Part shown: in pieces, positions 46,126 through 58,315 of the stretch
Layout of the letters: the number at the start of each line of letters is the position of its first letter
How positions within the stretch are numbered: position 1 is the first letter of the stretch
NCBI GenBank assembly: GCA_000827495.1
Contig: KN817523.1
Location: 177,314-241,313 of the forward strand
Length of the DNA stretch: 64,000 nt
DNA from: Hypholoma sublateritium FD-334 SS-4
Taxonomy: Eukaryota; Basidiomycota; Agaricomycetes; Agaricales; Strophariaceae
Reading direction: 5' to 3'
The notes under the pieces: model-generated
Databases searched by the model: none
Seen by the model: the letters and a program-made list of their open reading frames with translations, nothing else
Told to the model about the DNA's origin: nothing
Translations under genes and position numbers: made by a program

Positions 46126-46810
46126 GCTATGCATCCCAACTACTAAGAAGTCCGCAGAACACCCCCCGCGCGTGCCTCTCGGAGCGGTCCGCGTTATACG
46201 ATCGGCCCAATACTATGCATGTCGTGCACCGCCTACTCTCCGCGCCGGATAAAGTGCTCCTGCGCGCCGTGGTACGGCTTTTGCTGCACCACGTTGCCTC
46301 ACGCGCGCCCCGTGGACGACGTCCACGCCCCCAGGGTACACTCTGTCGATCACCCCGCGCCGAGTGTGCACCATCAGGCCCATCGTTCCGCTGTAGGCCA
46401 ATATATATAGCAGCGTCAGCACACCATCGCATCGCGCGCGAGGACGGGACATGGGGGATCCGGTGCGCAAGAGGCCCGCGAAATATCGCTCGCTGGGGCT
46501 CTACACAAAATGCCCCGTGCGCGAGCGTCATAGCTAACGTGCGTGCGAAGTTGCGCGTGAGCGGCTCTCGCCAGCGGACGCCGTCGCGGAAGGAGAGGAC
46601 AGCGGCAAGGGTGGGACAGTCGGAGGGCGACGCATGGCAGTGGTCGGGATCGTCAGAGTGTGGGACGCTCCCGTGTTGCAGGTGGGCGTCAGCATGAGGA
46701 CACGCGTCAATCAGCGCGAAGACCTCGCAGAACCACGCCGGCATGACCCTCGGTTGGCGTCCCGGCCGCCGACGCGCTTTGTGAGCCGCATGTCAAGGAA
46801 CTCCGCACGT
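46126..46810 (-). pseudogene. Decayed Egt1-like gene, relic 3
   Basis: The minus strand reads PAWFCEVFALIDACPHADAH, then DDPDHCHASPSDCPTLAAVL, FRDGVRWREPLTRNFARTLA and MTLAHGAF. In the complete gene these correspond to PAWFWEIFE, DDPDHCHNHS, LTAVLAFRDGVRARL, LTRNVARTLVMTFEHEAF. The exon boundaries around DDPDHCH are lost or fused and the FGE-like part is scrambled, with frameshifts. It lies to the right of DUF6534 copy D on the same strand, like the complete gene beside copy G. Confidence 0.8.
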
Positions 46811-47142
46811 ACTCGGTCGCGGAAAAAAAAATAAGAATTACATAAAAAGAGGTATAGCAGGGCCTCTATTGCTCCTCCTGATACAAGCTGTTTAAGAGTG
46901 AGCGCAGACGTAGATGGGGGTGCGGGAGGAAGATTTGAAAGACGGAACAACTTGGAATCCGAGCGGCAGCACGGTAGCCGACGGCCATCATATGATGGGA
47001 GTCTGCGTTCAAATTTGGCTCGAACTCGTCATGATCAGAACGAGGATCTTCAAAAATATACGAAGCCACTGTTCATTTCTCTTTCTGTAAATAATATTCA
47101 CTGGACACCATATTTTTAATTAATAAATCATGCAGGAAGTTT
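46811..47142. other. Spacer between Egt1-like relic and copy E
   Basis: No coding or repeat feature recognised. Confidence 0.4.
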
Positions 47143-48595
47143 TCACAACGTCGCAAATTCAATTTCTGACCCGCGAGAGGAGCCGAAGCCCATTTCGCCA
47201 TCATCTCCGCGAACAAAAACACCGTGAGCCATCCCAGTTGAGAAATTCAACCCGATCAGGTGTGCCGATTCGTTCCACAAGGGGGCTGCTGCGAAGGCAG
47301 GCACGTTCGATACTGGCTTGACGCGGCTGTTTAGCATCGCCATCATCGAGTTAGAGTACGTTTTTGCGACAATTGTCGCCGCGGCGGTGTAGTAGGGCGG
47401 GTGTCCGGGTAGGTACACCAGGATAAGGATGGTGGCCGCTGATAATGCTGGACTCGCCGGAATTTAGAAAAGTGCGCATGGACAGAATGGTGGATATGCT
47501 TACCAGTTACGCATCCCGTCTCAATGGACAGTCTGATCAGTCGCACTATGACACCGTGTGTACTTTCAAAGCATGTATCTTGCTTCCTTAACTAGATTCA
47601 GAGTTTACAATTAAGCTGAGCGTACGCGGAATCGACAACGGGCTTGAATTATTTACGCACGCTATAAGACATTATTGCCGCAATCACCATATCGCAAGCA
47701 AGACTGCATCCGCCCCATATCTATGAAGAGCATCAGGAATTTTCGAACACATCTACAGATATAATTACTTACGCCAATAGCGGTTAAACTTGTAACTTGA
47801 GTTGTAAGCCTGGACAACGAGACTGCGTGTTTGAGCAGAATAGTCACTGCGATTGCTGCTGCGAGCTGCCCTAGCGAGAGCTTTTAAAACAGTACTAGCT
47901 GAGGAGAATATTATTAAATAAACGAGGATAATTTCCCTCACCACGCTGATCAAAGCTACTGCGTATTTCGATCGTGTTAGCACGCCAACTCGATAGCAGT
48001 AGAAACCCTGAGTAATGGATGCAACTAGAAATTGTCACATCACAGAGGCCGACTGGATTAGCAGATTGAAGTCAACGCAACCGCGCATATACGTACTTAG
48101 GCCGGTTATGAGTGGGATGGAAATCCACAATATTCCAATTTCGTTGAGTCCATCGGCGCCGGTAGAGCTATATGCCAGGGTGAAATGTTGGATGTTGTCG
48201 TATGCGAGTGTTGCTGTCTGTATAATTTCGAGCAGGAACTGTGCAAAGACAGTCCACTTGAGAATCCGGTGGTCCTTTGCAAAGGCATTGTAGTATAGAT
48301 CTCAATAAACATGTCAGGCCTACGTCAGTTGAACTTCTCAATAAACCACTCACAGACTTGCACACATAATACACCCAGAAGAACACAATTTGCCATGATT
48401 CCGAAGAGCTTTAAACAGGGGCTTCAGATGAATGTAAATCCTAAGAAATTGAGTGGTTTTATCCTTTACTTCAGATGCTGCGCTGAAATCTAAAGTTTAA
48501 TATACGGTAAATCCTATTTAGAGCGAATATCTGGCTCACGTCGTGTAAACAGCCTCGGGAAGTCTGGGAAGGACTGGGATAGGCAATTTTGACAT
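47143..48595 (-). CDS. DUF6534-type seven-helix membrane protein, copy E
   Basis: ATG at 48595-48593 reads MSKLPIPVLPRLPEAVYTT, then the micro-exon at 48470-48482 and an exon with GIMANCVLLGVLCVQ. Next come YLYYNAFAKDHRILKWTVFA, FLLEIIQTATLAYDNIQHF, ASITQGFYCYRVGVLTRSKY, YLPGHPPYYTAAATIVAKTY and SNSMMAMLNSRVKPVSN, with a stop at 47143. The segment that in copies B and C follows the fourth helix exon contains a stop here, but a TTTCTAG acceptor just before the ASITQG codons keeps the frame, at the cost of about ten residues. The C-terminus (VRGDDGEMGFGSSRG) differs from the other copies. Confidence 0.65.
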
Positions 48596-49850
48596 TACTC
48601 CAAGACACACTTTCTTCTTGTGAGCGACAGACGGAGTCAAGGAAAGTGAAGGTGCGGTTGGTGCTAGGTCTCGGAGGCTAGGTACAATCTCGCAGAAGGT
48701 ACATATCATCTACATATAAGCTCATGTGTCTCGTCAAGGAAAAAGGTAGAGGTGTACTCACAGGATCATATACGAGGCTCGAGCTATAGCTAATGTGGTA
48801 AGTTCTACATTTGGCAACGGTGATTGTATGGCGGGATCATCTTGGCCGACATGACAGCTAGGTCAGAACTACGGTACTATTTTTGTGGATACCCCATGGT
48901 GATCAAGAGCACGAGCGTGAGCGCATGTCCTCAAGGCGGCAGGCCCAAATTATTCTCTAATATTAAATAAGGGGTGGGTTCAACCAATGTCCATCTAGTA
49001 ATACCAATACTACCGTGAGGATTGCAATCATTCAATGGTTCCGATCCATTTATGTGGGGGCGAAGAATCGTCCTGGATGGCTGATGGATCGGCCTCTTCT
49101 GATCGACAGGTAAGTACATCAATGAACATCCACGCGATACTTACTACGAAGCTGCTATAGCAGCCATCGTATTCTGCATAGAACCATCCCGAGAATGTGC
49201 GACTCGTGCGAGCAACTATTTCAAAGTTTCGCGACCTGCTTTGCATATGCTGTGCGAGCCATAGAATCTGTTGAGCCGCATGGAAGCCCGTCAGATGTCA
49301 ATTTGTCTGCGGCAGCATACGCAGTAGGGAGCTGGGCGACTGGATGCGTGAGCTTGAAGTACTTATTCGGAGGTGACCGGTGTGTCGAGCGCGATACGGC
49401 GCACTTCGCACTGGGCCGGACACGGTGAAAACAAGCATATAAGTCGAATTATAAATCTTATCAGGGACTACATGAACTATGCGCGTGCAAGTGGGGAGCA
49501 GAGAGGCGGTGAGCGCCTGTAAGTGCTTGCCGAGCGCAGAATCACCGGCGCTAGCGATATCGTGACATCAGAACAATCACGTGAGAATATGCAACTTCCG
49601 GAAATCAACGAACTTTTCGTCCTCCTCATGGGGCGTATCCTGCGTACAACCTGCGTGTTTGATTCTTTCAAGCGCCGAATGATGAGTACTACTGCAAGTT
49701 TCCCACTAGAACTCATCGACATCCCCGTCTGATCCGCAGCTCGTAGCGCCCCGAGCGCATCCACCCAGCAACAATGAACATGTTTCTGCAACTCACCCCG
49801 ACTGAGTTACGACCTCGCGCTAGAGCGAACACGCCTTCGTCTGCTTCATG
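48596..49850. other. Upstream of copy E; no gene recognised
   Basis: The left part (48670-48950) resembles the upstream DNA of copy C (for example the block around ACGGTACTATTTTTGTGG). The right part (49190-49760) has short open frames on both strands without recognisable domains. Confidence 0.4.
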
Positions 49851-50870
49851 GCTTTTTGTCCCCGCACCTTTATAGCCCATCGGCGGCCTTCGCGGTCTCA
49901 TCTCTCTACCCCACGCACTCTCCGCCCGCGCTGGCGACTTCGCTGATACGCATCGCCCACAGACACTGCCGTACTTTGCGGCTGCTGCTCACCTGCGTCT
50001 CTTCGTCCAATCGGGCTGCGCGGACAGGGAGCATAGCCTCCTACGTGAGACGCGGGCGAAGGCGAGGTTTAGGGCGCGTTCACGGCGCGTATGGTGGGCG
50101 CGTTTCCTCGAGTGCCGTAGATTGTGTTCGTGCCCCGGCCCTACGCGCCGCGCCCGGCGCAGCCTCTACGCCATGCTCGTGTCCCTGCACGAGCCGTCCC
50201 CCAATTTTGCGCACCCCACGCTCTGCCACATTCCGCCGTGCGCGTGCCCGGGCCGCACCTCGTCATCGTGCCGTACCATCCGTACCGTCATCTGCGCCCA
50301 CCCCGCCGCCGACCCGCCCACACCGCCCTCAATAACCGCGTACTCTCGCGGCCTCCGCGCTACTGCCCGAGGGCGCATCGCATTCCGCATCGCCCTACTC
50401 GTCCCATCCGTACCATCACCTGCGGCTGCCCGCCGCCGACCCGCACACCCGCACCCGTCCCATCCCACAGTACGCCCGCATACCTCGCCATCCCACCGCG
50501 CACTCCCGCAGCCTCCTCGTCGCCGCCCGCGTGCGCATCGTACCCCGCATCGCACGCGCGCTCGTCAATGACGCCGCGCGCACGCTTGGGCTTGCGTGCG
50601 CGGTGCATGCGAAGATGGAGTGGAGGCAGGATTGGACTTTCCGTGCTTTCCGGCCGTTCTGAGACGCCAGTGAAGCGCCGCAGGGCGATTGGGACGGATG
50701 TAGTGCGGGCTATAGCACGCGCGGTGGGCCCACCGCGGGCGCTCCCGTTCACGCGTCCACGGGCGGGTATAAATGGCTCGCCGACACCGCCCGCCCGAGT
50801 CTGCCCGTTTCCCGACGGAGGGCGCGCTCGTCGGTATCCTTTAAATATTGGGAAACATATGCGATCAATA
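49851..50870. repeat. GC-rich decayed block
   Basis: Proline-rich GC sequence with overlapping long frames in several phases, the largest 261 codons. It contains the Egt1-like exon fragment listed separately. Low-complexity CCGCCG/CGCACC texture explains the long frames. Confidence 0.45.
49945..50025 (+). pseudogene. Egt1-like exon fragment, relic 4
   Basis: After the acceptor-like CGCCCACAG, the frame reads ACACTGCCGTAC as QTLPYFAAAAHLRLFVQSG, matching RLPYVPTAPVHAAHLRLFAR at the start of exon 2 of the complete gene. The same exon start survives at 28630. The match ends within about 70 nt. Confidence 0.6.
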
Positions 50871-51000
50871 TTTAGGAGGCGCCTAAATCCCGGCGCCTCC
50901 GATGTGTAGTCTGAGTGTGTTGATCGAGAATCTCCAATTATGCACAGCACTCCAGTGGTTATTTTTTAAAAATAATAGTCACTCATTACTAGTAAATGGA

Positions 51001-52450
51001 TTATGTAGAGACTGGAAGGTGTGACGGCAGCGAAGCGCGAGAGGAACCGAAGCTTATTTCGCTGTCTCTGCGAAACGCAAAGCCAGGCTGGGTTCCTCCC
51101 ACAGAGAAAATAGGTCTAATTGGCTTCACGGATTCATTCCACAGAGGGGTTTCAAGTGCAGGAGAATTCGATACTGGCTTGATTCGACTGTTCAAAACAG
51201 CCATCATCGAGTTGGAATATGTCTTTGCTACAATTGCGGAAGCAGCGGCGTAGTAGGATGGATGTCCCGGGAGGAGCACCAGGACTACAAGGATGCCTGC
51301 AGATAGTGCTGTGATCCATTGTAAATTAGTGAACTATAGAAATGTGCTCAGAATGAATTGATATGCGGACCCGTTAAGCATCCCGTCTCAATGGATAGCC
51401 GGATCAATCTAACTATGACGTCGTGTGTATTCTCAGAGCCTCTGTCCTGTTTCTTTAGCTAGATACCATGATTAGACTGGCTTTGAATGGCACTAATACC
51501 AGATTTAAATGGACCCCAAAAACGGATCATCTACTCACATTATATGTCATGATAGCTGCAATCAATATATCAGCTTCCCCATATCTGGGAAAGCTATTAA
51601 CTATGTTTTGGAGCATAGGCTTGTGTGGACTTGCTTACGCCAATAGCAATCAAGGTTTTATTTTCAGATAGGAACCTGATCAACAGGATTGCTTTTTTTT
51701 CCTGTACTGCCACAGAAATTGCCGCTGCAAGCTGGGCCAGCGAGAGCTTTCAAAAGATCACCGCTGAGCATAATCTTTGTGACCGTAATACTCCATCTTA
51801 CCATGTTGATCAAGGCCACTGCGCATTTTGATCGAGTCAGCACGCCGACTCGATAACAGTAGAACGACTGGGTGATGAATGCAACTATCAATCAGAATAG
51901 CACAGAACCGACTTTGTCAACGAGGATTTGAATTCAACAAGATGATATATGTACGTACTTAGGCCAATCATCAGAGGTATAGATATCCATAATGTTCCAA
52001 CGTCGTAGATTGCATTAGGGCGGGTATATACTATGGTGAAATGGTGGATTACGTCGTGTGAGAAGGTCGCCGTCTGAATAGTCTCGAGCAGGAGCTGTGC
52101 AGAGACGATAACCTTGATAACGCGGTAGTCCTTTGGGAAAGCAACATAATATAGATCTTAAATCATGAATAAGGCCAGTGTAAGTTGGAATTTACAAGAA
52201 AATACTCACATATTTGCACTGATAATATTCCAAATAGTATCCAATTTGCCATAGTCCCCAAGAGCTTACGGGCATGAAGGTGTTAATGCGCCTGAATCGC
52301 AAGATATTTAATAGTATCATTTACAGTGTACATTACACTGAAATCCAATTTTGAGTACACTGTACATTGTAGAAGAAGAAATTTTCCAACTCACCTTGTA
52401 TGGACGAGCTCGGAAAACTTGAGAGGAGCAGGAGTGCGCGGGTTCGACAT
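51001..52450 (-). CDS. DUF6534-type seven-helix membrane protein, copy F
   Basis: ATG at 52450-52448 reads MSNPRTPAPLKFSELVHT, then the micro-exon at 52325-52337 and an exon with GTMANWILFGIISVQ. Further exons carry FPKDYRVIKVIVSAQLLLET, IQTATFSHDVIHHF, FITQSFYCYRVGVLTRSKCA, LLPGHPSYYAAASAIVAKTY, SNSMMAVLNSRIKPVSN and FAFRRDSEISFGSSRAS, with a stop at 51001. As in copy E, the acceptor before the FITQS codons follows a TGATAG, so about ten residues of the loop are lost. The exon with the loop between helices 5 and 6 reads KRNRGSENTHDVIVRLIRLS. Confidence 0.65.
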
Positions 52451-53269
52451 AATTTGAAACCGCGCCGGTATTCTCTCCAGTGTAGGATTAAAACAGAGGG
52501 CCAATAAAGAAGAAACTTGAACCTTAACAAAAGAAATTGCTCGGCTTTTGAACAAACGGAAGATCCTTGTGGGCTAGGGGAAACAACGGCAGAATCGCCT
52601 GGATCCCCTACATATAGACGCATCTGTCAATGGGTTGTCAAATCAAAAGACGCTGGTCTGTTTCGTCAAGAGATAACCCACAAGTTTGTCGCCGTGGTGA
52701 ATGTTGCCAACACTCACCAATACTCACCGCACTGACGCCGAAAGTTATGTTGAGACTGAGTACTGAACATTGATGATGGACATTCAGATGATACCCACAA
52801 AAGATCTACTGAGGTATATTTTGGGTTAAGCCGAGATCGTCATATTCGTTCTTGATCCTCGAACCAAGATGATGTCGCAACTACGGCATCATTACATTCA
52901 ATTACGGCCAAAGAGGTCAGATGCCTAGGCTATACAACTATGAGGGCCAAGTCCTCACGACGCCCGCCACACCACCGGGTAGCTACATCACAACACCATC
53001 TGCATCACTGGATGTATAGTCGTTAGCTCCCCATCCGCGCAAGCGACGGCGCCGTGAAAACCAGCGCATGGAGGCGCAGACATAACGATCTCAACTGTCC
53101 ACATCTCCGTCCCCGCCTCCACTTGCAGCATGACTGCAGCAGATGGAGCGTAAGACTCGAGACTCACGGGAACCCACAATAATGAGCATGCTGCGCGGTG
53201 CGTCCTCGCCAGCTCTACACGCTGGGAACCGGGCCGTCGAATGCCGCCGTTGGACCTCCGCGTCGCATT
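52451..53269. other. Spacer, no gene recognised
   Basis: Contains a minus frame at 52988-53179 (VPVSLESYAPSAAVMLQVEA) that looks protein-like but has no partner exons or known motif. Otherwise no feature is seen. Confidence 0.35.
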
Positions 53270-53277
53270 TCTAATTC

Positions 53278-54430
53278 CACCTCGTCATCACACCATCATT
53301 ACCTAAATAGAATGTGACATGTATATGGTAATCCAAGCTAACTAGGATAATAAGCGCAACAGCCACACACTGGCAATAAAGGTGCGAATAACTATGAGCT
53401 CCCCCACATATAAGTCCTCTGTCCCGAGCTCCCCGGCGCTGAGTCCGGCTGGGCTGTGCCGTGGGGCCCATCAACGACCGAGTGCGAGAAATACCGACAC
53501 GCGCCCGGCCCGGGATACTGCCCGCCGCCCGCCCACCCATCAACGGCGCCGCCGTCGCGCACGTCGGCCTCTCTCCCTCACTCAATTATTGTCCGTTCCT
53601 CTTGTAAATTTGTATATATATTATTTAAAATAGATATTATAATGTTATATGTTTTATAAGGCTCTACTGGTGCTCATAACTCTGTAAACTAGGTATTAGA
53701 GTAGGCTTGACCATACTCATGACTGGGATTGACTCATATAGGGTCCCAAATGTCTGTAAATTCATCTCAAAAATTATTATTAGTGTCATGGAGTATGGGT
53801 GAATGTGTTGAGCAGTGAAGGGACATTGGGAATAGGTAGAATTGAGAGGTGTAATAGCCCCCAACTTCTGAGCCTTATTTATGTGTCCTAGGATCGTATA
53901 GCTGCATATAAAATACGTAGACTTCTTGTATAAATATGTATATAAGTACTGGAGGATCCTGTATTTTTTTTGGGAGGTATACAGTGTGCTACAAGCTCAT
54001 TCTTCTTATCTCTATTCAGCTTATGAAGCAACCAACAGAACAGTAAATACAGTTTTGAGCCAGCAGAATAGTAGATATAAACTTACTTTATATATTTCTA
54101 GTGTCAGATAGTGAGTGACACATGTATTTAATATCGATTGAAGGGGGGGATGAGGAGACAATGAAGAAAACATTGATTCCACCATATGATATGCTGTGAG
54201 TATGGTCAAGAGACCATAGAGGCTGATACAGAGTTCTAGAAGTGTCTACTATATATTATCTATGAAGGACTATGCCCCAAATCTGTCCTATAATTGTGTA
54301 CAATGGTAAGGAGACTATATGTCAAAAAGTGCGAAAACACGAAATCTGAAGGAGTAGTTATTCATATTTAAATATTCTGAAGAGGTAGATTTGTAGGTAG
54401 AGTACTCATATAGCCTGTCCTAAAATATGG
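53278..54430 (+). repeat. Left arm of giant inverted repeat
   Basis: GC-rich near its outer end (53400-53590), AT-rich toward the gap. No ORF larger than about 100 codons and no domain recognised. Confidence 0.85.
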
Positions 54431-54703
54431 NNNNNNNNNNNNNNNNNNNNNNNNNNNNNNNNNNNNNNNNNNNNNNNNNNNNNNNNNNNNNNNNNNNNNN
54501 NNNNNNNNNNNNNNNNNNNNNNNNNNNNNNNNNNNNNNNNNNNNNNNNNNNNNNNNNNNNNNNNNNNNNNNNNNNNNNNNNNNNNNNNNNNNNNNNNNNN
54601 NNNNNNNNNNNNNNNNNNNNNNNNNNNNNNNNNNNNNNNNNNNNNNNNNNNNNNNNNNNNNNNNNNNNNNNNNNNNNNNNNNNNNNNNNNNNNNNNNNNN
54701 NNN
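54431..54703. other. Assembly gap (273 N)
   Basis: All bases are N. The gap is exactly centred between the two arms, as expected if assembly collapsed inside a palindrome. Confidence 0.99.
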
Positions 54704-55856
54704 CCATATTTTAGGACAGGCTATATGAGTACTCTACCTACAAATCTACCTCTTCAGAATATTTAAATATGAATAACTACTCCTTCAGATTTCGTGTTTT
54801 CGCACTTTTTGACATATAGTCTCCTTACCATTGTACACAATTATAGGACAGATTTGGGGCATAGTCCTTCATAGATAATATATAGTAGACACTTCTAGAA
54901 CTCTGTATCAGCCTCTATGGTCTCTTGACCATACTCACAGCATATCATATGGTGGAATCAATGTTTTCTTCATTGTCTCCTCATCCCCCCCTTCAATCGA
55001 TATTAAATACATGTGTCACTCACTATCTGACACTAGAAATATATAAAGTAAGTTTATATCTACTATTCTGCTGGCTCAAAACTGTATTTACTGTTCTGTT
55101 GGTTGCTTCATAAGCTGAATAGAGATAAGAAGAATGAGCTTGTAGCACACTGTATACCTCCCAAAAAAAATACAGGATCCTCCAGTACTTATATACATAT
55201 TTATACAAGAAGTCTACGTATTTTATATGCAGCTATACGATCCTAGGACACATAAATAAGGCTCAGAAGTTGGGGGCTATTACACCTCTCAATTCTACCT
55301 ATTCCCAATGTCCCTTCACTGCTCAACACATTCACCCATACTCCATGACACTAATAATAATTTTTGAGATGAATTTACAGACATTTGGGACCCTATATGA
55401 GTCAATCCCAGTCATGAGTATGGTCAAGCCTACTCTAATACCTAGTTTACAGAGTTATGAGCACCAGTAGAGCCTTATAAAACATATAACATTATAATAT
55501 CTATTTTAAATAATATATATACAAATTTACAAGAGGAACGGACAATAATTGAGTGAGGGAGAGAGGCCGACGTGCGCGACGGCGGCGCCGTTGATGGGTG
55601 GGCGGGCGGCGGGCAGTATCCCGGGCCGGGCGCGTGTCGGTATTTCTCGCACTCGGTCGTTGATGGGCCCCACGGCACAGCCCAGCCGGACTCAGCGCCG
55701 GGGAGCTCGGGACAGAGGACTTATATGTGGGGGAGCTCATAGTTATTCGCACCTTTATTGCCAGTGTGTGGCTGTTGCGCTTATTATCCTAGTTAGCTTG
55801 GATTACCATATACATGTCACATTCTATTTAGGTAATGATGGTGTGATGACGAGGTG
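54704..55856 (-). repeat. Right arm of giant inverted repeat
   Basis: Reverse complement of 53278-54430. Symmetry ends at 55856; beyond the target duplication the flanks differ (CATGTTACG right, GTCGCATT left). Confidence 0.85.
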
Positions 55857-55864
55857 TCTAATTC

Positions 55865-56854
55865 CATGTTACGAGTCCTATTTATTCTAAAATAGGAATC
55901 GTTATTTAGAGGGGAGCTTGGCCTGCCATCAAAAATTAGGTATTCCCTGGGTATTTCGCTTATGCACCGCTTTCTGACGCCATTCTTGCGCCATTCTGCT
56001 TGCTATTTTGAATAGTGCCACAGGTGGCAGCCAGACTCGTAACACACGCTCGCGAACGCTCGTCTTTCTCGTCACCGCTCCATGACCCATCTCAGGGACA
56101 CGGCATACTTCGTGTTGACTTCGTGTACTAAGTACTTGAACTTCGAGACTCCGGAGGTGGACGAAGCGGTTCAAGAACGGGTGTGCTCGGGGATGCAAGT
56201 CGACAGAGCCTACGCAGACAGCGGTCTTGCAGTGAGCGGATGTATTTATCAAGAATAATGCCCGTAGCATTGAGCATCTGATGCATATTGAGTTTATCGA
56301 TGTAGCGCAAATCTCCACGTCGCCAGGCATATGAAACTGGTCCTCTGGCGCCCTCCGCGTACACGTTGCTCTCCGGCCTTTCGCAATTCGGATCCTGGAA
56401 TAGTGCGCACATCTATCCCGTCGGCGCGGCACTACCCGCAGTCTACTGCGAACAAGGGAGGGAAAGGAAACAAGAAGAAGTATTATGATTGTATTTTTTA
56501 AAGCATCTTGACGATTTAAAACTTCATTGCTAGCCATGATCTTTTAGGTAGCTGATTTTTATACCAAAAAATCAGTCATTTCTTAGACAAAGTTAGGTGA
56601 ATTTGGAGGTGGTACCAAATATACTGGGCTCTCAACATCCGTGATATGTACTTACTGCCCGAGGCATTGTCAATAATATTTCCTGTTGATTTGTATGTAA
56701 TGGCACAAATTTTCTATAGAAAATCACAGGAGAAAAGGGACTTGTAACGCCGGGCGCAGCCACGGCCTTCATGCCAAGTATTTTTATTTTATGTCCATGG
56801 ATAAAAATCACCGAACATCGTATTTCTACTCATTAGATTAAGTATGTAGGATGT
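55865..56854. other. Spacer with one unassigned minus ORF
   Basis: A minus frame from 56537 to 55929 (202 codons) starts with a hydrophobic stretch (IIILLLVSFPSLV), but the rest is arginine/cysteine-rich without a family pattern. A different minus frame inside it has RRGDLRYIDKLNMHQMLNA. I cannot tell whether either is real. Confidence 0.3.
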
Positions 56855-58315
56855 TCACGGCAGTACAATGACCGAACCGCGAGAGGAGCTGAAGCCTGCT
56901 TCGCTATCTCTGCAAAACAAACTGGCAGTTCGCCTGCCTTGGGTTCTCTTAGAGGAGTACATTGATTCAATCGGCTTCTCTAGTAATTCTTGCCATAATG
57001 GAGCTCCATATGTCGGCGCATTTGATACTGGCTTGACACGACTGTTCAGCATGGCCATCATCGAGTTGGAATATGTCTTTGTTACAATTGAAGCTGCGGC
57101 AGAGTAGTAAGGCAGGTGGCCAGGTAGACACACCAGGACCAGCACAACACCATCCAATAGTGCTGAAATTCGGTAAAATTGAGTTACAAACATATTGTGT
57201 AAGTGGGTAAAATCAATATGCTGACCAGTTATGCATCCCGTCTCAATGGACAATCTAATCAGTCTTACAATAATGTCGTGCGTATCTTCAAAGCCCGTAT
57301 CTCGCTTCTTTAACTAGAGCTTGACATTAGACTTAGCTTACATGACGCTGAAACTAGACTCAAGCGGTAGACAAAATGCAATAATTCACTCACATAGTAT
57401 GACATTATTGCTGCTATCAAAATATCGCAAGAAAAACTACAGGCTGCCCAAATCTGAGGGGAGTATCAGGAAATTTTGGAACTTAGCGAATGGGTTAAAT
57501 TACTTACAATAATCCCGATTGTGGCAGCATTTTGGCTTAGCAGGCTGGTCAATATATTTACACGTTTTTCCTGTACTGTCACATAGATTGCCGCTGAAAG
57601 CTGACCCAGAGAGAGCTTTCAGAGTGTTTGTTTATAAGAATCATATTTCAAAACCATCTAACAATTCTCTCTTACCATGCTAATCAATACAACTGCGTAT
57701 TTCGATCGCGTCAGTACACAGACTCGATAACAGTAGAATCCCTGAGTGATGGACGCAACTACCAGCACATTGCCGACTCGTTTAGTCTACACTTGGAGTT
57801 GACACGAACATGTGTGTACTTACTCACGCCGATCATCAATGTGATAGATAACCATGAGGTTCCAGCTTCATTGAGTTCAGCGGGGTCGGCCCTGGTGAAA
57901 TGGTGGAATATGTCGTATGTGAACATGACCGTCTGAACAGTCTCAAGCAGGAGTTGTACAAGCACATTTAACTTGAGAAAGCGGCGGTCCTCTGGAAACG
58001 CAATGCAATATAGATCTCAACGGACGAATGAGTTGAAAGCTACAGTTAATTGAGATTTTCAAGAAATGACTCACAGGCTTGCACCAATAAGACTCCAAAT
58101 AGTATCCATTGTGCCATGGTCCCCAGAACCTTATGAAGATGAATTTATTAGATCTGCAGCAATCACCAGATATTGGGTGACTTACAACGGAAGCTGCACT
58201 GAAACGCAAGATTCAGTACACGACTGTATGAATTTTGTATGTAAAGAACATCCGACTCACTCCGTATAGACGAGCTCGGGAAGTTTAAGAGGAGCGTCAG
58301 TAGGTGAATTTGACA
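56855..58315 (-). CDS. DUF6534-type seven-helix membrane protein, copy G
   Basis: ATG at 58315-58313 reads MSNSPTDAPLKLPELVYT, then the micro-exon at 58186-58198 (DAASV) and GTMAQWILFGVLLVQA. Next are YLYCIAFPEDRRFLKLNVLV, LLLETVQTVMFTYDIFHHF, VVASITQGFYCYRVCVLTRS, IWAACSFSCDILIAAIMSYY, KKRDTGFEDTHDIIVRLIRL and YSNSMMAMLNSRVKPVSN. All joins I tested keep the frame when the intron after IGV uses the donor GTGAGT and the acceptor GTGTAG. The C-terminal loop has an insertion (QELLEKPIESMYSSKRTQ) not seen in the other copies. The donor after CITG is GTCAGC, weaker than usual. It is the copy nearest the complete Egt1-like gene. Confidence 0.8.

Larger units (their letters stand above)
53270..55864. 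mobile_element. Element with 1,153-bp terminal inverted repeats and 8-bp TSD
   Basis: The left arm 53278-54430 and right arm 54704-55856 mirror each other about base 54567; every part compared by eye, including all open frames, is identical in reverse complement. The ends begin CACCTCGTCATCACACC. Directly outside each end is TCTAATTC (53270-53277 and 55857-55864), a target-site duplication of 8 bp. An 8-bp duplication and CA..TG ends fit the hAT superfamily, although no transposase is visible. The centre is a 273-base N gap, so the unique middle is unknown and could hold coding sequence. An inverted assembly artefact is less likely because the flanking duplication is outside the mirrored part. 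Confidence 0.75.

Noticed and set aside
50124..50909. 261-codon plus frame, proline/arginine-rich
   Set aside because: Low-complexity GC texture with comparable frames in the other phases; no domain.
54420..54714. 95-codon frames on both strands across the gap
   Set aside because: They consist of N bases and carry no information.
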